In this document: in pieces, positions 44,244-51,287 of the stretch | How the letters are laid out: every line of letters starts with the position of its first letter | How positions within the stretch are numbered: position 1 is the stretch's first letter | From: DATIKM01 sp035477595 | Lineage (GTDB): Bacteria > Armatimonadota > Chthonomonadetes > Chthonomonadales > CAJBBX01 | Assembly: GCA_035477595.1 (NCBI GenBank) | Contig: DATIKM010000091.1 | Span: 1-51,287 of the forward strand | Length of the DNA stretch: 51,287 nucleotides | Reading direction: 5' to 3' | The notes under the pieces: model-generated | What the model was told of the DNA's origin: nothing | Database searches by the model: none | The model's input: only the letters and a program-made list of their open reading frames with translations | Position numbers and translations under genes: made by a program

Positions 44244-44411
44244 TTGGCTGGAGAGGGCAAGAAGTCGAAGACGAATGTGGCGGCTCGACAGGAGGCCAAG
44301 TCGGCTGGCCAGATGTGTCGCCTCTGCGGGAAGAAGGTCGATGTTGTGATGACTCTCACGGCGTCGGGCCGCAAGCAGATGCTGCGCAAGTGCTGCGGCG
44401 TGGCCGCGTGA
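44244..44411 (+). CDS. 55-residue Cys-motif protein, TTG start
   Basis: The frame TTG 44244 to TGA encodes a basic 55-residue protein. A Lys-rich head (AGEGKKSKTNVAARQEAKSA) precedes MCRLCGKK (C25, C28) and RKCCGVAA (C50, C51), which would form a compact four-cysteine zinc knuckle. An aaggag lies nine bases before the TTG and a TATAAT upstream of that, so it is a likely real, independently transcribed gene. Size and charge recall small ribosome- or nucleic acid-binding ribbons, but I recognise no family. A strong hairpin lies 31 bases after the stop. Confidence 0.7.
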   Translation: MAGEGKKSKTNVAARQEAKSAGQMCRLCGKKVDVVMTLTASGRKQMLRKCCGVAA

Positions 44412-44442
44412 GAGTAGCCTTACGCTGTCGTCGGGCAGTCGC

Positions 44443-44501
44443 AGAGGCCCCGGCGCCCACCGGTACGCACGATGCCAACCGGAGTGGGAGCCGGGGCCTC
44501 T
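44443..44501 (+). terminator. long hairpin between the small gene and the URO-D gene
   Basis: AGAGGCCCCGGC (44443-44454) pairs perfectly with GCCGGGGCCTCT (44490-44501). The stem continues with CCCAC/GTGGG and CGGT/ACCG inside, giving about 21 pairs and a 13-base loop. No T-run follows. It may end the short transcript, or act as an attenuator before the URO-D gene that starts 49 bases later. Confidence 0.5.
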
Positions 44502-44550
44502 CACTGGTGCGCATCGCCCGCGGTACACCGGCGGGGTGGGGCACAGGACC

Positions 44551-45690
44551 ATGACACGACGCGAGCGCCTCCTCGCATCGCTCGAGGGCGCGCCTGTGGA
44601 CCGTCCGGCTGTCAACTTCTACGAGATCGCGGGCTTCGCGGTCGACCCGAGCGATCCCGACCCGTTCTCCGTCTACAACGACCCCTCCTGGCGGCCGCTG
44701 CTGCAGCTCGCGGAGGACAAGACGGACATCATCCGCATGGTCGCGCCGGTGACCACCGCGCTTCACCCCGACCTCTATGCCCGGCATGTCGCCACCGAGA
44801 CATGGCGCGAGCCATCAACCCGCTACAGCCGCACCACTGTCACGGCCGGCGGGCGTACGCTGACGCAGGTGACGCGCCGGGACCGCGACATCCAGACGGT
44901 GTGGGTCACGGAACACCTCCTCAAGTCGGCGGACGATCTGCGCGCATACCTGACGCTGCCGGACGAGCTCTGGGACCGGGACGCCGACGTGGCGAACGTT
45001 GCCGCAGCGGAGCAGGCTCTCGGGGACGCGGGCATCGTCATGGTGGAGACTGCGGACCCCCTCTGCCTCGCCGCCAGCCTGTTCTCCATGGCGGACTACA
45101 CCGTGATCGCCCTCACCGAACCAGCGCTCTTCCATGCCCTCCTCGAGAAGGTCGGGCGCGCCATCTACCGGGTCGTCGATCAGGTCGCACCACAGCTCCC
45201 GGGCCGACTGTGGCGCATCGCGGGCCCGGAGTACGCGACGCCGCCCTACCTCCCGTTGCGTCTGTTCGATGAGTACGTGGTGCGCTATACAGGTCCTGTC
45301 GTGCATGTCATCGAGCGGAATGGCGGCTATGCGCGCATCCACTGCCACGGGCGTGTCCGAGAGGCGCTGCCGCGGTTCGTCGCGATGGGGGCGAGCGCAA
45401 CTGACCCGATCGAGCCGCCGCCTCAGGGCGACGCGCTTCTCTCCGATGTGCGCCGCGAGTATGGGCGTGACCTTGCCCTGTTCGGCAACATCGAAGTCGC
45501 AGACATCGAGAATCTGGACCCGCCCGACTTCGAGCGCGTGGCCTCACAAGCCTTGGCCGATGGAACGGCGGGCGAAGGCCGTGGTTTCGTGCTCATGCCG
45601 ACGTCCTGCCCATATGGCCGACAGATCAGCGCCCGGACCATGGGCAACTACGAGACCCTCGTGCGACTCGCGGAGGGCTTTGGTGGCTGA
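44551..45690 (+). CDS. URO-D superfamily (methyltransferase-like) protein
   Basis: The 379-residue protein opens MTRRERLLASLEGAPVDRPA, the usual start of uroporphyrinogen decarboxylase-like proteins of the MtaA/MtbA kind. The zinc motif HCHG is at about 265, and ATDPIEPPPQGDALLSDVRR and LFGNIEVADI follow as in that subgroup. The family includes heme-pathway decarboxylases and corrinoid-dependent methyltransferases. This divergent member is more likely a demethylase-type enzyme than HemE. ATG 44551 is preferred over GTG 44536 by homology. No corrinoid protein is adjacent. Confidence 0.85.
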   Translation: MTRRERLLASLEGAPVDRPAVNFYEIAGFAVDPSDPDPFSVYNDPSWRPLLQLAEDKTDIIRMVAPVTTALHPDLYARHVATETWREPSTRYSRTTVTAGGRTLTQVTRRDRDIQTVWVTEHLLKSADDLRAYLTLPDELWDRDADVANVAAAEQALGDAGIVMVETADPLCLAASLFSMADYTVIALTEPALFHALLEKVGRAIYRVVDQVAPQLPGRLWRIAGPEYATPPYLPLRLFDEYVVRYTGPVVHVIERNGGYARIHCHGRVREALPRFVAMGASATDPIEPPPQGDALLSDVRREYGRDLALFGNIEVADIENLDPPDFERVASQALADGTAGEGRGFVLMPTSCPYGRQISARTMGNYETLVRLAEGFGG

Positions 45691-45771
45691 CCGTCCTGCA
45701 TCCCGCCGACAGGAATCGCGCATCGCCCGAAGAAACAGTCGTCACCCGGCAACGCAAGGAGCTCGCCCCTC

Positions 45772-47304
45772 ATGCTTGCGCGCGTCCTCTCCAGCGCCGT
45801 CATGGGCATCGACGCGTATGGGGTGACGGTCGAGGTGGACATCTCTACGACCGTTCCCATGTGGGCGCTAGTCGGTCTGCCGGACGCCGCCGTGCAGGAG
45901 AGCAGAGAGCGGGTCCGGAGCGCGATCCGCAACTCCGGTTTCGAGTTCCCGCAGAAGCGCATCACCATCAACCTGGCGCCGGCGGACACTCGCAAGGAGG
46001 GCCCGAGCTTCGACCTGCCCATCGCCGTGGGCATCCTCACGGCCTCGCAGCAGGTTCAGAGCGGCCTCCACGAGGACACCTTGATCGTCGGCGAGCTGTC
46101 GCTCGATGGAAGCGTTCGCCCGGTGGCGGGGGTCCTGCCGATCGCGCTCGCTGCCAGACAGGCAGGCGTCCGGCGGCTGGTCGTCCCTGCGGCTAACCGG
46201 TGCGAAGCGGCGATCGCGGGCGGCATCGAGGTCTACCCGGTTGGCAATCTGCTGGAGGTAGCGGAGCTCCTCAGCGAGCCAGAGCGCTTCCACCCTGTGG
46301 TCTCCGACCCGGGCGCTCTTATGGCGGAGGAGGCAGCCTACACGGCGGACTTCGCTGACGTCAAGGGGCAGACGCACGTGAAGCGCGCGCTCGAAGTCGC
46401 GGCAGCCGGGGGCCACAACGTGCTCCTGATTGGGCCGCCGGGCTCCGGCAAGACCATGCTGGCGCGCAGAATGCCGTCGGTCCTGCCGCCGATGTCGGTG
46501 GATGAGGCGCTGGAGACGACCCGTATCTACAGCGTCAGCGGCCTCCTGCCTCCCGAGACGTACCTGATCAAGACGCGGCCGTTCCGCGCGCCCCACCATA
46601 CGCTCTCGAATGCGGCGCTTGTAGGGGGCGGCTCCGTGCCGCGGCCTGGCGAGGTGAGCCTCGCGCACAATGGCGTGCTCTTCCTCGACGAGCTGCCCGA
46701 GTTCAAGCGGGACGGGCTCGAGGTCCTGCGCCAGCCGCTCGAGGACGGCATGGTCACCATCGCCCGCGTACAGGCTTCCCTGCGCTATCCCGCCAGCTTC
46801 ATCCTCGTCGCCGCCATGAACCCGTGCGTCTGCGGGTACTTCGGCGACACGTTCCGGCAGTGCACGTGCTCGCCTTCGCAGGTGCGCAAGTACCAGCAGC
46901 GCATCTCAGGTCCTCTGCTGGATCGCATCGACCTCCACGTGGAGGTGCCACGCCTCTCGGAGGACGAGCTGGTCAACTATCCGCCTGCCGAGGCCTCGGC
47001 GTCGATCCGTGCACGCGTGCGATCCGCACGAGAGCGGCAGCAGGCGCGCTTCGCGGGTACGGAGCTGCACTCGAATGCGCAGATGGGCGCTCGCCAGATC
47101 CGGCAGCACTGCGCCGCTGCCGACGATGTGAAGGCTGTCCTGCGATCGGCGATCCAGCAGCTCGGGCTCTCCGCGCGAGCCTATGACCGCATCCTGAAGG
47201 TAGCGCGCACGATCGCGGACCTGGCCGCAGCCGAGGACCTCCACGTTGCGCACGTTGCCGAGGCGATCCAGTACCGCAGCCTGGACCGGAAGATGTGGGT
47301 CTGA
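45772..47304 (+). CDS. comM: ComM/YifB-family Mg-chelatase-like AAA+ ATPase
   Basis: ComM is a hexameric branch-migration helicase that aids integration of incoming DNA in natural transformation; relatives are common in non-competent bacteria too. The 510 residues comprise an N-terminal ChlI-like domain (MLARVLSSAVMGIDAYGVTV), Walker A GPPGSGKT near 221-228, Walker B LFLDELPEF near 303, and the zinc-binding CVCGYFGD/CTCS insertion. A C-terminal lid follows (SARAYDRILKVARTIADL). ATG 45772 has aaggag about nine bases before it. It converges on the large glycosyltransferase gene. Confidence 0.94.
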   Translation: MLARVLSSAVMGIDAYGVTVEVDISTTVPMWALVGLPDAAVQESRERVRSAIRNSGFEFPQKRITINLAPADTRKEGPSFDLPIAVGILTASQQVQSGLHEDTLIVGELSLDGSVRPVAGVLPIALAARQAGVRRLVVPAANRCEAAIAGGIEVYPVGNLLEVAELLSEPERFHPVVSDPGALMAEEAAYTADFADVKGQTHVKRALEVAAAGGHNVLLIGPPGSGKTMLARRMPSVLPPMSVDEALETTRIYSVSGLLPPETYLIKTRPFRAPHHTLSNAALVGGGSVPRPGEVSLAHNGVLFLDELPEFKRDGLEVLRQPLEDGMVTIARVQASLRYPASFILVAAMNPCVCGYFGDTFRQCTCSPSQVRKYQQRISGPLLDRIDLHVEVPRLSEDELVNYPPAEASASIRARVRSARERQQARFAGTELHSNAQMGARQIRQHCAAADDVKAVLRSAIQQLGLSARAYDRILKVARTIADLAAAEDLHVAHVAEAIQYRSLDRKMWV

Positions 47305-47374
47305 GGCGTACGCGCGCGGTCTGGTCGGTGTGGCGGCGGTCTCGGGCGGGCGCTTGCCTGAGGCGCCGGGGAGC

Positions 47375-50300
47375 CTACGCCGCCTGGCCTTGAGTGGCTG
47401 CGACCTCTTCCGCGATCTGCAGGTTGTGGCGCGCTTCCGCGTAGTCGGGTCTGCGCTCCAGCGCAGCGCGGTAGGCGACGCAGGCTCCCTCCGCGTCGCC
47501 AGACTGCATGCAGCAGTTCCCCAGCACAAACAGGCCGGGCGCGTGGTCCGGCGCCCGCGTGAGCCCTGCAGCAGCCATGCTCGCGGCGTCACCGTAGTGC
47601 CCGGCGCCATAGAGCACATCGGCGGCATTGAAGTAGGCGTTGGCGTGCGACGGGTCGATGGACGCGGCCTCGAGGAAGGTCTCGAGCGCTCGCGTGGCGT
47701 CACCAAGAGCCCAGAGCTCGCGTCCGAGGTTCACCGCGATCTCCGCCGATGCTGGCGCGAGCCGCCTGGCCTGGAGCAGAGCGTCGCGCGCCTCCTCGTG
47801 GAAACCCAGGCAGCTCGAGGACGACGCCAGGCTGAGGCACGCATCGAGTGAGTCCGGCATGGCGTCCCGGACGGCGAGCAGAGCATCGCGGGCCTCGGCG
47901 TAGCGGCCGAGGGCCGCCAGCGCACAGCCGTGCTCGGCACGAGCCTGCGTGTGCTCGGGGTCGGCTGCAAGGACCGTGTCGTACTCACCTGCGGCCTCCG
48001 CGTGGCGGGCTTGGCGCCACAAGGTGTGCGCCAGCGCGAACCGGGCCTCCGTGAAGCGTGGCTTCTCCGCGAGGACGGCGCGGGCGTGGCGCTCCCCCTC
48101 CGCGTACTCCTCGAGCGCGATGCAGGAAAGTGTCAGGCCGAACCTCGCCTTGTACGACCCCGACGCAGCGTCTCCGACATCCAGGACCGGGTTTCGGCGC
48201 GCCTCGGCCATCGCCGCCCCGAAGTGCCCCTTAGCTTCGTCGGGTCGGCGGAGCACCAGCATGGTGTGTCCACGGACGAAGAGCAGGCCGGGGTTGCGCA
48301 TCCCCAGGGACTCCGCCCTGTCGAGCACGCGCAGAGCCTCCTCTGGCCGTCCCGTTCGGTACAGCGTCGTCGCCCACTGAATGTAGAGCATGGGACCGTA
48401 GTCGGTCCGCTGCTCCGGGTTCTGCGCTGCCCTCTCCAGCCAGCCAAGGGCGCTCGACATGTCGCCGGCAATGTAGTATGCGTTACCCAGGTTGTAGTAC
48501 TGGAAGAAGCGCAGCGGGTCATCCGGGTTCTCGTCGATCTCCCGGTGAAGCATGCCGATGAACCGCTCATGCTTGTTGCGCGCCGCCATCACCTCGCCCG
48601 AGTAGCCGTGGTGCTCAATCGTGATGTCGGACGCGGCGATGACGTAGCCCGCCCTCTCCAGGCCCTGCGTGTTCTGCTCGTGTATCCTGCCCGCAAACCG
48701 CGTCACCGGCAGCCTGCGGAAGAGCCTGCAGGCGCGGTGGAAGAAGACGTCGGCGCCATCTGGCGAGTCGACGAAGTTGCGCAGCGTCGCCATGAAGCCG
48801 CCGACGTACGGCGGGGCGGTCCGGGCCAGCTCGCGGATGCGCCTGGCGCTCTCGGTCGCCAGCTCCTCGTCGGCATCCAACCACAAAGCCCAGTCGCCCG
48901 TCGCGTGGTCCAGCGAGACGTTGCGGGCATCGGCGAAGTCGTCGCGCCACGGATGTCGCACGACGCGTGCCCCGAACTCCTCCGCGATCTGCGTCGTACG
49001 GTCCGAGGACCCGGTGTCGACCACGACGATCTCGTCAACCGCATCGCGAGCGCTCCGGAGGCACTGTGCGAGGAAGCGCTCCTCGTCGCGAGCGATCATC
49101 ACGAGGGAGACGCGTGGCGACGAGGACGTCGGCTGCATCCGCGAGGACGGCGACGGGACCGCCGCAGCCCGGACGGCCTCATCGATCCGCTCTATTACCG
49201 CTACCAGCTCGCGGTATAGCGGGTTCTCGCGGGCGCCCCGCCGCGAAGCTGCCTGCTTGCGGATAGCACGGGCAGCACGGACCGCGGCGGAACGCGCGCG
49301 ACCCAGCGTGTGCCGCACTTCGGGGACCTCCGGCGCGAGCTTGAATGCCTCAAGTGCGTGGGCGGCAGCCTCGGGGGCAGGTCCGCTCTCCACGAGCATG
49401 GTGGCCAGGTTGTGCCGCAGGCCGGGGTGCTCCGGGCGCTCCGCGACCTGTGCGCGCAGCTCGTCAATCGCCCGCTCCGCGTCGCCTCCGCGGTATAGCG
49501 CCACCGCGCGGGCATTGCGCAGGTCCGGGTCATCAGTGCTCGCCTCCAGGAAGCGTGCGGAGAGGTCGGCCGCCCGGTCCCAGTCCTGGTCACGGAGGGC
49601 GTCCATCGCGGCCTGCTTCGAGACGACGGGCGACGGCCGCGCGGGCTGCAGCGTGGGCATGTTCGCCAGGAGCAGCTCTATTCGTGCAGCGGCCGCGCGC
49701 GCAGCGTGCGACCACGTGTGCTTCGCGAAGATGTCAGCAGCCGCCTTCTCACCGACACGCGCCGCGCCAGCACGGTCGGCGCACACGCGCTGCATGAGCT
49801 CGACGAGGGCAGCGCGGTCGGGCTCGGCCCACCACGGCAGGTCTACCGTCGGGGTACAGCCGATGCGCGCCTCCGGCATTCTCGCCTCGGTGGCCGGTAT
49901 CAGGTAAGCGTTGTCGGGGGTGGCGAAATCGAGGGCAGCGCCGTAGCCTGTCACAATGCAGGGCTTGCCGCAGGCCATGGCCTCAGCGATGGGCAGGCCG
50001 TAGCCCTCACCGCGGTACGGGTGGACGAGGCAGTCGCATGCCGCGTAGAGCGATGCTACCTCGTCATCGGACAAGTCTGCGTTGATGTAGACCAGCTCGG
50101 GCGCGCCAGGCGTTTTCTGGAAGGCGGCGATCCGCTCATCGGCAGTCCTGCCGGCGTAGAACGTGGCAGATCCGAACTCCTTAAGCACGAGGGCGACGTC
50201 GTCGCTGGCGCGGAAGGCGCGCCCATACGCGTCCAGCAGAACATCGATGCCCTTGCGTCTGATCGTGCCGCCCACGAAGAGGAACACGAACGACCGGCTG

Positions 50301-50833
50301 GTTGGCAGCTTCATCGGTACGACGCCCGGTCGGAACCTGTACGTGTTGACTCCGTTTGGGACGATGGCGACCCTCTCCGGATCGACTCCGCTCCGGATGT
50401 AGGAATCGCGCACATGGCGGGACGGCGCCCAGACCTCGTCGACGGTCTGGAGGCCAGCGAGCCAGTCGACGGGCAGGGCGCCGTACTCCCAGGGCTGGCT
50501 GACCACGAAGGCGCGGCACGCGGGGCGGGCAAAGTCCGGCGGCCATCCGTGGCGCACCCACACGTCCGCGGACGGCGCCGCGTTGATCCGCTCCGATAGG
50601 CCGCGCAAGGCCGGGTCCGTTCGAAGCGACCCGTCGTCGCTCACGTGCTGCACGGGCGCGATCGTCCAGTTCGGCCTCTGGGCCGCCAGCGCCGTGGTAA
50701 GCTCGCGGTTCACCAGCGCCAGGCTGTGGCGCGTGAGGAATGCGCCCTGCCAGGCAATCGTGGCGGCGCCACCAGCCCGTTCGGGCTTCAGGGCGTCGGG
50801 CGCGGTCTCCACGATGGACCGAAGGTCGCTCAA
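47375..50833 (-). CDS. large GT4-TPR-GT2-TPR glycosyltransferase
   Basis: This is a 1152-residue modular protein. A GT4 GT-B domain (about 30-390) has VWVRHGWPPDFARP, FVFLFVGGTIRRKG and the E-x7-E motif in EGYGLPIAEAMACGKP. A first TPR stretch (about 405-510) follows. A GT2 GT-A domain (about 570-760) has SLVMIARDEERFLAQCL, VDTGSSDRT and the DXD-like LWLDADEEL. The rest (about 775-1150) is TPR repeats. Such fusions glycosylate proteins or long glycans. The start TTG 50833 is chosen because ggagga lies about ten bases upstream; the longer frame is less protein-like. It is not near the export gene. Confidence 0.9.
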   Translation of the reverse strand: MSDLRSIVETAPDALKPERAGGAATIAWQGAFLTRHSLALVNRELTTALAAQRPNWTIAPVQHVSDDGSLRTDPALRGLSERINAAPSADVWVRHGWPPDFARPACRAFVVSQPWEYGALPVDWLAGLQTVDEVWAPSRHVRDSYIRSGVDPERVAIVPNGVNTYRFRPGVVPMKLPTSRSFVFLFVGGTIRRKGIDVLLDAYGRAFRASDDVALVLKEFGSATFYAGRTADERIAAFQKTPGAPELVYINADLSDDEVASLYAACDCLVHPYRGEGYGLPIAEAMACGKPCIVTGYGAALDFATPDNAYLIPATEARMPEARIGCTPTVDLPWWAEPDRAALVELMQRVCADRAGAARVGEKAAADIFAKHTWSHAARAAAARIELLLANMPTLQPARPSPVVSKQAAMDALRDQDWDRAADLSARFLEASTDDPDLRNARAVALYRGGDAERAIDELRAQVAERPEHPGLRHNLATMLVESGPAPEAAAHALEAFKLAPEVPEVRHTLGRARSAAVRAARAIRKQAASRRGARENPLYRELVAVIERIDEAVRAAAVPSPSSRMQPTSSSPRVSLVMIARDEERFLAQCLRSARDAVDEIVVVDTGSSDRTTQIAEEFGARVVRHPWRDDFADARNVSLDHATGDWALWLDADEELATESARRIRELARTAPPYVGGFMATLRNFVDSPDGADVFFHRACRLFRRLPVTRFAGRIHEQNTQGLERAGYVIAASDITIEHHGYSGEVMAARNKHERFIGMLHREIDENPDDPLRFFQYYNLGNAYYIAGDMSSALGWLERAAQNPEQRTDYGPMLYIQWATTLYRTGRPEEALRVLDRAESLGMRNPGLLFVRGHTMLVLRRPDEAKGHFGAAMAEARRNPVLDVGDAASGSYKARFGLTLSCIALEEYAEGERHARAVLAEKPRFTEARFALAHTLWRQARHAEAAGEYDTVLAADPEHTQARAEHGCALAALGRYAEARDALLAVRDAMPDSLDACLSLASSSSCLGFHEEARDALLQARRLAPASAEIAVNLGRELWALGDATRALETFLEAASIDPSHANAYFNAADVLYGAGHYGDAASMAAAGLTRAPDHAPGLFVLGNCCMQSGDAEGACVAYRAALERRPDYAEARHNLQIAEEVAATQGQAA

Positions 50834-50867
50834 AAGGCGGTTTCCTCCGTGTTGCGGCTGAGTGGGG

Positions 50868-51154
50868 TCAGGCCGCGCGCGCCCGCTCAAGGCGCTCCGG
50901 GCGCCACTCCGCAATCGCGCGAGTCAGGGCCTCGGACTCCGTCGGCTTCCCCGGGTGACGCGAGAGGGCGAAGAGCTCGAGCAGGTGTGCCGCGGTCGCC
51001 AGATCGCCTGCCCCGCAGAGCCAGATAAGCTCTGCCGCCAGGTCATGATCGTCGCCATTCCTGTTGTCGGACGCACCTCGCTGCGCCTGTAGGGCCCAAG
51101 TCGGCCTCGGTCGCCGAACGCCTGCTCGATCTGGTCCGGTGAGGGACCGGGCAT
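50868..51154 (-). pseudogene. probable frameshifted small gene at the right edge
   Basis: Two minus-strand frames join plausibly. ATG 51154 opens MPGPSPDQIEQAFGDRGRLG, and a second frame continues DHDLAAELIWLCGAGDLATA then AHLLELFALSRHPGKP to a TGA at 50868. The join needs one base shift near 51070-51085. Codon use is good in both parts. The product resembles no family I know; the helical second half could be a TPR-like fragment. It ends 35 bases before the glycosyltransferase start, on the same strand. Confidence 0.35.
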
Positions 51155-51166
51155 CTGAGCGCTCAG
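51155..51166. promoter_or_regulatory. 12-base palindrome before the edge gene
   Basis: CTGAGCGCTCAG is a perfect palindrome that abuts the ATG at 51154. It could be a protein site or chance; no promoter is visible around it, and 51167-51287 shows nothing else that I can support. Confidence 0.2.
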
Positions 51167-51287
51167 AGAGCCCCGTACGGCTGCGCGGCAGCAGTCGCCC
51201 AGCGCCGTGCGGAGAGCCGGCGTTGGCGCCCCGTCTCGGCACCGCGACACACAGGCGCGGTAGACCGGCCAAGTCGCCTACAGGGCC

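Overview
This is a GC-rich (roughly two thirds G+C), densely coded bacterial chromosome segment. The best clue to its origin is the type II secretion/pilin-like protein at 39352, which has a DUF1559-style N-terminus continuing with LFPVF-ATAREKARQ and an MYTSDYDG motif. That combination is typical of Armatimonadota. The lifestyle genes fit: GH127 and GH130 glycan enzymes, ROK kinase, URO-D-like methyltransferase, a sugar isomerase-like protein and large glycosyltransferases. The phylum call is an inference from this and overall gene style, not a phylogeny.

Layout. (1) 1-9202, plus strand: a tightly packed, probably polycistronic block with the end of an M24 peptidase, trpD-trpC-trpF, a small DUF3592-like membrane protein, trpB-trpA, deoC, recO, a metallo-beta-lactamase-fold hydrolase, 3-methyladenine DNA glycosylase and a DUF92 membrane protein. 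(2) 9203-13423: a metal-transport operon behind a clear sigma70-type promoter and a TTAGG/CCTAA palindrome. It holds a DtxR/MntR-type regulator, FeoB split into a separate GTPase and permease, a small Cys-rich protein, FeoA and a methyltransferase. (3) 13487-16573: tldD, DinB-like and NUDIX genes on the minus strand, plus decayed or doubtful ORFs. (4) A tRNA-Pro(GGG) with a consensus promoter, then the minus-strand ileS-traR/dksA-lspA cluster behind a long apparent leader. (5) 20904-25243: GH127 and GH130 genes flanking an internally deleted IS66-like transposase remnant. (6) 25273-29392: flavin reductase-like protein opposite a radical SAM protein, then a Gfo/Idh oxidoreductase and a GT4 glycosyltransferase. 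(7) 29571-35447, plus strand: CCA/poly(A) nucleotidyltransferase, a K+ channel with RCK modules on both sides of the pore, ROK kinase, PilZ protein, glyoxalase II-like hydrolase; a DUF1080 gene tail survives between the last two. (8) A minus-strand SLBB polysaccharide export protein. (9) 37089-40729: TrmB-like regulator with its own operator-like palindrome, S-adenosylhomocysteine hydrolase, the pilin-like protein and a four-CxxC zinc protein with a Gly/Gln-rich tail. (10) NfeD-like and flotillin proteins (minus). (11) 43390-47304, plus strand: sugar isomerase-like protein, a 55-residue Cys protein with its own promoter, a large hairpin, a URO-D family methyltransferase and ComM. (12) A GT4-TPR-GT2-TPR glycosyltransferase of over 1100 residues and a probably frameshifted small gene at the right edge.

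Functional themes. Tryptophan synthesis from anthranilate onward is complete here (trpD, C, F, B, A); trpE/trpG are not in the window. The Feo-type operon pairs metal sensing with uptake and adds an unrecognised Cys-rich partner. Glycan degradation and cell-surface glycan assembly/export genes are scattered rather than in one locus.

Most promising for novelty: the split-FeoB operon with its small Cys-rich protein; the RCK-pore-RCK channel; the 55-residue Cys protein followed by a strong hairpin; the four-CxxC/TM/GQ-rich protein; and the TrmB-ahcY pair with a palindrome over the ribosome-binding site. I did not find a CRISPR array, a prophage, or a clearly undescribed defence system.
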